Shown here: positions 57,340 to 64,000 of the stretch, piece by piece
Layout of the letters: the number at the start of each line of letters is the position of its first letter
Position numbering within the stretch: the stretch's first letter is position 1
Source of the DNA: Dendrocalamus latiflorus
Taxonomy: Eukaryota; Streptophyta; Magnoliopsida; Poales; Poaceae
Assembly: GCA_017311315.1 (NCBI GenBank)
Contig: CM029619.1
Coordinates: 27,671,656 to 27,735,655 of the forward strand
Direction of reading: 5' to 3'
DNA: 64,000 bases
Made by a program: the position numbers and the translations under genes
Notes under the pieces: generated by a model
Told to the model about the DNA's origin: nothing
The model's database searches: none
Seen by the model: only the letters and a program-made list of their open reading frames with translations

Positions 57340-58275
57340 GGCGCAGAAGTCGACGTAGACGCGCGCGCTCCGTCCCCTACCCTTCGAACGGGTGGCAGCG
57401 GAGCTGGCGCCTAGTCGAAGTAGACGCGCGCGCTCCGTCCCCTACCCTTCGAACGGGTGGCAGCGCAGCTGGCGCCTAGTCGAAGTAGACGCGCGCGCTC
57501 CGTCCCCTACCCTTCGAACGGGTGGCAGCGGAGCTAGCGCCTAGTCGAAGTAGACGCGCGCGCTCCGTCCCCTACCCTTCGAACGGGTGGCAGCGGAGCT
57601 GGCGCCTAGTCGAAGTAGACGCGCGCGCTCTGTCCCCTACCCTTCGAACGGGTGGCAGCGGAGCTGGCGCCTTAGTCGAAGTAGACGCGCGCGCTCCGTC
57701 CCCTACCCTTCGAACGGGTGGCAGCGGAGCTGGCGCCTTAGTCGAAGTAGACGCGCGCGCTCCGTCCCCTACCCTTCGAACGGGTGGCAGCGGAGCTGGC
57801 GCCTAGTCGAAGTAGACGCGCGCGCTCCGTCCCGTACCCTTCGAACGGGTGGCAGCGAAGTTGGCGCCTAGTCGAAGTAGACGCGCGCGCTCCGTCCCGT
57901 ACCCTTCGAACAGGTGGCAGCGAAGCTGGCGCCTAGTCGAAGTAGACGCGCGCGCTCCGTCCCCTACCCTTCGAACGGGTGGCAGCGAAGCTGGCCCTTA
58001 GTCGAAGTAGACGCGCGCGCTCCGTCCCCTACCCTTCGAACGGGTGGCAGCGAAGCTGGCGCCTAGTCGAAGTAGACGCGCGCGCTCCGTCCCCTACCCT
58101 TCGAACGGGTGGCAGCGAAGCTGGCGCCTAGTCGAAGTAGACGCGCGCGCTCCGTCTCCTACCCTTCGAACTGGTGGCAGCGAAGCTGGCGCCTAGTCGA
58201 AGTAGACGCGCGCGCTCCGTCTCCTACCCTTCGAACGGGTGGCAGCGAAGCTGGCGCCTAGTCGAAGTAGACGCG
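57340..58275 (+). repeat. 65-bp tandem array, about 14 units
   Basis: Each unit reads GCGCGCTCCGTCCCCTACCC, TTCGAACGGGTGGCAGCGGA and GCTGGCGCCTAGTCGAAGTAGAC. Units begin near 57361, 57426, 57491, 57556 and so on to about 58208, with period 65 and two 66-bp units. Identity is very high. One diverged unit occurs in element 1 at 17095-17165. Confidence 0.95.
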
Positions 58276-58936
58276 CGCCTTTGCACCGCGAACACCGCCT
58301 CGTGGGCGGTGACTTGGGGTCTTGTGATGCGGTCTTGTGCTGTAAAGGTTCTGTGAATCACGCCGGCCCCTGGTCTACCAGGGTTAGGTTCCCGTACCGC
58401 GCGACCCGATGCGCCCGGGGCACGTGGCGGCCTATGGCGGGTGGGCGGCGGGATGTGGATGGTTGCGTGTTTGTAGCTGCTCGCCTCTTCCCTAGGCGAG
58501 GGGGACACGGGGCGGGCAGTGAATGGCATGGCGCCGGAGCGGTTGCGATTCCCTAGCCCACTAATGCGCCTTTAACAGCGGCTAGGTGGCGTCGCGCTGT
58601 GACAGCCCTTGGCGCTTGTGGTGGTGGCCTTTCTGTGCTGGGTACGGGGTACCGTGCCGAACGGGCGCTTGTACGGCTGTGGCCGCGCCCCGATGCGGGC
58701 CTTCGCGACCCTTCGCTTTCCGCTACAGGGGATCGCGCGGGGCGGACCTTTACACCGCTGCGGTTGCATCCAGCACGCGGATCGTTGCGACGCTTTGATA
58801 GCGGCGGTACGGGCGAGGCGGCTTGAAATAGCCCCCCCGTAACAGCGCCCCCGCACCTTTGCGTCCTCTTGCCTGCCTGCTCCGCCTTCGACACTTTCGC
58901 GATACGCTCACCGCTACAACCTTTCCGTGGAAAGCG
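58276..58936 (+). other. 5' leader between the 65-bp array and the antisense gene
   Basis: GC-rich sequence with several overlapping open frames in different phases and no recognised domain. I treat it as 5' untranslated. Confidence 0.5.
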
Positions 58937-61920
58937 ATGGCCTCCAGTGGCAAGCGCGGCCAGATGGTTGGTGGTTCTGACGTTCGCCGGCGACCCGCGC
59001 AGTTAAAGGTGAAATACGTGCTCGAAGAGCGCAACCCGGCGGCGGCTGACAAGGAGCGGCTGACGGTGGAGGAGGGAGGCGCGTTCTCCGGCGAGCTAGG
59101 CCCCTCGCTCGTGACTAAGAAGACGATCCAGGGGCTTCTGCACGCGGGGAAGTTGTCCGAGCGCCAGGCGGTACGGCTGCCCGCTGCCGACGAGACGGAG
59201 CCGCATCCCGAGGGATCGGACGCGGTCGTGTTCGTCGCCTTTTTTGAAGCGGGGCTCCGCATCCCGGCGGCGGCTGTTGTGGGCGACGTGCTGCGGACCT
59301 TCGGGCTGGAGCTGGCGCAACTGACGCCGAACGCCGTGGCCCGGCTCGCGGTGTATAGCTGGCTCAGCGCCTCGCTGTTTGCCTACCTACACGAGGCACG
59401 GCACCAGCCCAAGGACCGGAAGGACGGGGCGGTGTCGAGCTTCGGCAGCGTCACCTTTATCCTTCGTCCATCGTGCAAGAAGCTCTTCCCTGCGAACTCA
59501 ACTCGCGGGAAGTGGGAGTCTCACTGGATGAAGCGGTGGTTCTACCACCGCGTGGAGAGCGGGAGCGGCCTTGAGTGCACAGGCTGACCCATCGCGTTCA
59601 AGCCCTCGCCCGGCCGAACGCTCGACGATGAGGACAAGCAGAGGGTCCGACGGCACGTAGGCGTGGCCACCCGCTTCAACATGCGCGACCTCGCCGAAGA
59701 GTTCGTGATGTACGGCGTGGCACCGCTTGCCCGCGACTGGTGTCTCGCCGCCGAGAGGCGTCGAGACGACAATGTCTTACCCTCGGTCTGCGTGCTACCG
59801 GCGCCCGGCGATCTTCGTAAGCCTCGCTCGTACCTGTCCTTGGCCAACGCGGGATGCGTTGTATACTGATGGTCTTCTCCTTTGTTTCAGAGATGCCCTT
59901 AGAGGAGGCGGAGCAAGCCGCGCGCGTGTTCCTGGGGCCGTACACCGGTAGGGAGCATAAGCAGCGTGCGGCGGCTGTTGCCGAGGCGGGTCTGGGGCGA
60001 ATCAACCGCGTGTGCGAGGCTCTGGGCCTTGCCGCGCCGGACCGTATCGCTCCGGACGACGGTGCGGCGAAGGAAAAGAAGAAGAGGAAGGCCTCGTCCC
60101 GGAAGAGGGGGCGCAGCTGGGCGCCTGCCGCTAGTGTTTCCGAGGGCACGGCGAACGCGGAGTTGGACTCGGCGAGGTATGCCGACTCCGGTTTGGGCGG
60201 CGCAGATGTCGAAGGCGAGGTATCTTCGGCGAGCGCCCCGGACGGCGGGTGTGCCGCGAGCGGCCGAAGGGTGGAAGCGTCGCCGCCCGCCGAAGTCACC
60301 GAGGCGGAACCCGCGCGGCCCAGCGATGCCGAGGTGGAGCTTCCGGCTATAGCCGCTGTGGTGCCGGTGGCGCCTCCCGCAGGGACGCACGAAGTTGTGC
60401 TGCCTTTACCGACGGCAACAGAAACCGAGGTGCCCCCTGCGACTCCCGCCACCATGGAACTTTCGCCCCCGAGCCTGGCCGCGACGGGGGCTTCGCTAAC
60501 CGCGGCTGCGGGGGCAGTGTCGCTGCTGGCTGCCCCGGCTAAACGGCCGTGCGTGCGGCCGGAGCTCCACCGGACACCGCGGGGATTTGTCGTGGCCACG
60601 GGCATCAGAAGCTTGTGGGACGCCAGCGCAAGCGCCGGAGGCCCTGCGGCATATGCGCCTTCTGCCCCCCTGACGACGCCGCCCACCGCGCGGGGGCAAC
60701 CACCGGCCTCCCTGAACGCGGAGGCTTCCGCCTGCGGCGTAACCATTCCTTCGGCTACCGAAGGTAAGGTGGCCGAGCTTACTCTGGTGTATGCTGTTAT
60801 GCCTTGGGGTGCTCACCTGTATGCCTGTTTGCAGCGTTGCTCATTCCAGAGGGGGAGCTTTCGGCGGAACACGGGGCCTCCGAGCACGTGAGCGCCGCGG
60901 ACTTCGTGCCGCCTCCGGAGACGCTGAGGGCGTGGCGCGGGATTGTGAATGACGCGGCCACGAGCGTCAACCCGCAGGTGCTGCAGACCTACGGGGCGGG
61001 TCGCCTTGAGGACGCTTTCGAGGTGTCCGGGGTGAGGGTAAGTACTCATGCGACCGCGCCTGGGCTTAGCTGAGCTTGCTAAGTTTTTTTTTCTGCAGAC
61101 ACTTGTGCTGGGGCAGGCCCTGCGAACGGCCTATGCCCACAGCCAAAAGACGCTCGAGGATAGGCTGCGGGCCGCCGAGGATGAGCTGCGCGAAGCATCT
61201 GGCGCCCACGCTGCCCAGGACGCCCGCATCCACCAACTGGAAGCGGAGTGTGCCGAAGCGAAGGCATACGCCGAGGGACTGGTTGCCTCGGCGCAGGAGT
61301 CGGCCACGGCAACTGCGGAGCAAAGGTTCGCGGCGGAGCGTGACGGGCTGCTGGAGCAGGTCGCCGTGCTAGAGAAGGAAAAAGGCGAGCTTGCCTTGAC
61401 TCTAGCGGAGCGCAATCGGACGCTGGGCAATGCCTCGGTGGTTGCGTGGGACGCCATGCAAGCGCTGGAGAGCGGCCTTCAAGGACTGGTAGCGGAGGTG
61501 CCGGGACGCGCCTTCGGCCCGGAGGAGCTGTCTCGGACGCTCCGCTGGGTCGGGGATGCCGCCAACGTCGTGCGCGACGCGACGACGTCCTTCGGCACCC
61601 ACTGCGTGTTCACGTCGGCATGCTTGGTGTGCGCGCTCCTGCAGCACCATGGTTGCACGCACGTCGCCGCGCTGGATGATCCCCAGCTGGAGATGCCTGG
61701 CGGGGCCGGAGTAATGTCCGGCGCCGTCCGCTCCGCTCGCCTTGCCCTCGGGCCCTTCTTCGACCGGATCTGGGGTCGCGTTGGGCCGGATGCTGCACGG
61801 GTCGAGCTCCAGAAGTCGCTCCACGGGACGGGGAGCCTCGGCCAATTTCTGGACGGGGTCCCTCGACGCGACGATGGCGGCGCTGGGCCCTCCGAAGGCG
61901 CCGGGAACCCGCAGGTCTAA
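58937..61920 (+). pseudogene. Four-exon antisense gene of Tat element 2 (PF04195-like plus coiled coil), one internal stop
   Basis: My model: exons 58937-59816, 59891-60763, 60835-61037, 61099-61920, three GT-AG introns of 61-74 bp, phase kept, about 925 codons to a TAA at 61918-61920. The start ATG (MASSGKRGQMVGG) has a good GCGATGG context. Exon 1 holds FEAGLRIPAAAVVGDVLRTF, then LTPNAVARLAVYSWLSA, the N-terminal pattern of PF04195, and later FNMRDLAEEFVMYGV. Exon 2 has FLGPYTGREHK, GRINRVCEALGL, a Lys-rich stretch (KEKKKRKASSRKRGR) that could be a nuclear signal, and an Ala/Pro/Thr-rich linker. Exon 4 is a long coiled coil (RLRAAEDELREASGAHAAQD, LEKEKGELALTLAERNRTLG), then FFDRIWGRVGPDAARVEL. 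A TGA at 59585-59587 breaks exon 1 where element 1 has an Arg codon. Function unknown. Confidence 0.82.
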
Positions 61921-61971
61921 CGCCGTGGTGCTTAGGTGTAGGCGTGTGTTGTACTGTTCCTTGTCTTTGCG

Positions 61972-61977
61972 AATAAA
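61972..61977 (+). terminator. Polyadenylation signal of the antisense gene
   Basis: AATAAA about 50 nt after the stop codon, followed by GT-rich sequence. A good match for a plant near-upstream element. Confidence 0.6.
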
Positions 61978-62290
61978 GTACACACTTGCTACTTGCATTC
62001 TGACTTTCACCTGTGTCCCGGGCAGCTTCCTTGCTGGGACCGGCTTCGTGCGGCCGACCTTTCAACCCGGCGACGCCTTCGACGCTGGCGAAGGGCCGAA
62101 GAGTCGCTCGACTTTTGGGCGAGCCGGCCTTCTTCGAGCGAGGCCCCCACTTTAGCGCGTGTTAAGGACGAACCCGCGGGGTAGCGGTTTAGAGCGGCCG
62201 GGATGTGGCCGGACCTTTGTACATGTGATTCTTCCGGTATGCGGACTTCCTGGCATTTTAAGATATGCGCTGTGTGTTGATGCCGCCGCT
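61978..62290 (+). other. Spacer between the antisense gene and the repeat arrays
   Basis: GC-rich, no recognised frame. Nothing further is seen. Confidence 0.5.
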
Positions 62291-63235
62291 GGCGAAGTAG
62301 CTGCGCCAGGGTTCCGTAGAGCGGACAGCCCACGGACTGACGTACGCGGAGGCAGGCTTCCGCGGTTTGCCTTGGTGTATGGTCCGGGGACTCGCGCGCG
62401 CGGAGGCAGGCCTCGACGCTACGTCTTATTTGGAGTCCGTAGACTGGTGCGTGCGGAGCTAGGCTCAACGCTACGTCTTCTTTATAGTCCGGAGACTCGC
62501 GCGTGCGGAGCTAGGCTCGACGCTACGTCTTATTTAAAGTCCGTGCACTGGTGCGTGCGGAGCTAGGCTCGACGCTACGTCTTCTTTATAGTCCGGAGAC
62601 TCGTGGACTGGTGCGTGCGGAGCTAGGCTCGACGCTACGTCTTCTTTATAGTCCAGAGACTCGCACGTGCGGAGCTAGGCTCGACGCTACGTCTTCTTTA
62701 TAGTCCGGAGACTCGCGCGTGCGGAGCTAGGCTCGACGCTACGTCTTATTTAAAGTCCGTGGACTGGTGCGTGCGGAGCTAGGCTCGACGCTACGTCTTC
62801 TTTATAGTCCGGAGACTCGCGCGTGCGGAGCTAGGCTCGACGCTACGTCTTATTTAAAGTCCGTGGACTGGTGCGTGCGGAGCTAGGCTCGACGCTACGT
62901 CTTCTTTATAGTCCGGAGACTCGCGCGTGCGGAGCTAGGCTCGACGCTACGTCTTATTTAAAGTCCGTGGACTGGTGCGTGCGGAGCTAGGCTCGACGCT
63001 ACGTCTTCTTTATAGTCCGGAGACTCGCGCGTGTGGAGCTAGGCTCCACGCTACGTCTTATTTAAAGTCCGTGGACTGGTGCGTGCGGAGCTAGGCTCGA
63101 CGCTACGTCTTCTTTATAGTCCGGCGACTTGTGCGTGCGGAGCTAGGCTCGACGCTACGTCTTATTTAAAGTCCGTAGACTAGTGCGTGCGGAGCTAGGC
63201 TCAACGCTACGTCTTATTTATACTCCGCAGAGTGC
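62291..63235 (+). repeat. 52-bp array with a 104-bp dimer period
   Basis: Units share GTGCGGAGCTAGGCTCGACG, then CTACGTCTT. From about 62450 two versions alternate: one continues CTTTATAGTCCGGAGACTCG, the other ATTTAAAGTCCGTGGACTGG. This gives a dimer of about 104 bp repeated some seven times. It is homologous, reversed, to the 50-bp array of element 1. Confidence 0.92.
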
Positions 63236-63760
63236 GCGCGGAGGCGTCCCCCCGATGCGTGTTTTGTTTATACTCAGCCCCGTCACCTTTGGCTACGGCG
63301 AGTGCACACGCGAACGTGCGACTTCGATTTATACTCAGTCCCGTACCCCTGGCTACGGCGAGTGCACACGCGAACGTGCGTCTTTGTTTATACTCAGCCC
63401 CGTCACCTTTGGCTACGGCGAGTGCACACGCGAACGTGCGACTTCGATTTATACTCAGTCCCGTACCCCTGGCTACGGCGAGTGCACACGCGAACGTGCG
63501 TCTTTGTTTATACTCAGCCCCGTCACCTTTGGCTACGGCGAGTGCACACGCGAACGTGCGACTTCGATTTATACTCAGTCCCGTACCCCTGGCTACGGCG
63601 AGTGCACACGCGAACGTGCGTCTTTGTTTATACTCAGCCCCGTCACCTTTGGCTACGGCGAGTGCACACGCGAACGTGCGACTTCGATTTATACTCAGTC
63701 CCGTACCCCTGGCTACGGCGAGTGCACACGCGAACGTGCGTCTTTGTTTATACTACGGGA
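63236..63760 (+). repeat. 120-bp array (two 60-bp halves), about four units
   Basis: Halves read TTTATACTCAGCCCCGTCAC, CTTTGGCTACGGCGAGTGCA and CACGCGAACGTGCG, alternating with a version TTTATACTCAGTCCCGTACC. Units are nearly identical. The period is divisible by three, so all three plus-strand frames stay open; this explains the long frames here, which I do not regard as genes. Confidence 0.95.
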
Positions 63761-64000
63761 ACGCGCGCGTTGGCTAAGCCTGCGCGCGCCTTCACCGCGT
63801 ACTTGCGCGTAATAAAGAAAGATTAGCGACAAACGGCGCTCTTCATTACGTCCCCGTTTGCGCGGGTGAGCAACTACAAGGGAAAATGGGAGATATACTA
63901 ACCGTTTGCCCTTGGTGCGGCTGAAGCCTCTAGTCGCTAGTCATCTGCAGGGCCTGCCGAGGCGCGTGTGGATGGCCCCGCGGACCTCCACGCGGTGGTG
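63761..64000. other. Right edge of Tat element 2
   Basis: GC-rich sequence with an AATAAA at about 63811 and no recognised frame. The integrase would be expected beyond the edge. Confidence 0.4.

Larger units (their letters stand above)
56206..64000 (-). mobile_element. Tat-lineage gypsy retrotransposon 2 (reverse, incomplete at the window edge)
   Basis: It enters LTR D after ATGAG (56201-56205). It starts with the complement of a Tat LTR, then holds, in order, the leader, a 65-bp array, the plus-strand four-exon gene (antisense to the element), and three further tandem arrays; gag-pol should lie right of 64000. The order is the same as in the first Tat element read backwards, which supports one family. 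Confidence 0.87.

Noticed and set aside
57350..58275. Regularly spaced 65-bp repeats as a possible CRISPR array
   Set aside because: Repeats are contiguous with no unique spacers, in a plant retrotransposon context.
63183..63826. Overlapping open frames of 174-209 codons in all three plus-strand phases
   Set aside because: They are produced by a 120-bp tandem repeat whose period is divisible by three; no domain, and all phases are equally open.

Overview
The window looks like an intergenic, transposon-dense stretch of a grass (Poaceae) nuclear genome. I infer this from Ty1/copia SIRE/Maximus-type and Ty3/gypsy Tat- and chromovirus-type elements, very long LTRs starting TGTAACATCCC, CACTA DNA transposons with AACCGTCTGT-type subterminal repeats, and GC-rich LTR promoters. 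I see no convincing host gene, rRNA, functional tRNA or CRISPR. The species cannot be fixed from sequence alone.

Layout. (1) 1-29,300: the 3' two thirds of a decayed copia element. Its pol is split by a 4.8 kb solo LTR (2,589-7,362, TSD CCCAC), and its 3' untranslated region is split by a complete Tat-lineage gypsy element (8,901-28,158, 241-bp LTRs). That gypsy element carries three solo LTRs of its own: copia type at 13,881-15,608 (TSD GTTGC) and 17,842-19,630 (TSD CACCC/CATCC), and long gypsy type at 22,252-27,065 (TSD GCCGG). (2) 29,370-31,440: an eroded long-LTR relic, one terminus of a CACTA element and an unrecognised 207-aa reading frame. (3) 31,446-54,861: a tandem array of seven gag copies on the minus strand, two of them continuing into a protease, each followed by the same unnamed reading frame. 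The array is interrupted by a 3.6 kb solo LTR (33,435-37,038, TSD AAGAA) and by a complete 8.9 kb CACTA transposon (43,081-51,988, TSD TGG). (4) 54,862-64,000: a solo-type long LTR in reverse orientation, split at 56,206 by a second Tat element, also reversed, which runs off the right edge.

The best preserved coding units are two. The CACTA transposase gene can be modelled as 13 GT-AG exons with phase preserved throughout, 1,592 codons and no internal stop. The antisense gene of the Tat elements is best seen at 58,937-61,920: four exons, about 925 codons, one internal TGA. A degraded homologue lies at the matching antisense position of the first Tat element (17,593-22,251). Both antisense genes have a TATA box just inside the 3' LTR, pointing against gag-pol, and both Tat elements hold tandem arrays between pol and this gene.

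The retrotransposon pol and gag genes are broken by frameshifts, stops and lost catalytic residues. Several lesions are shared between array copies, so the array multiplied after inactivation. Element boundaries rest on target-site duplications and terminal motifs read directly; family names rest on recognised protein motifs and were not checked by search.
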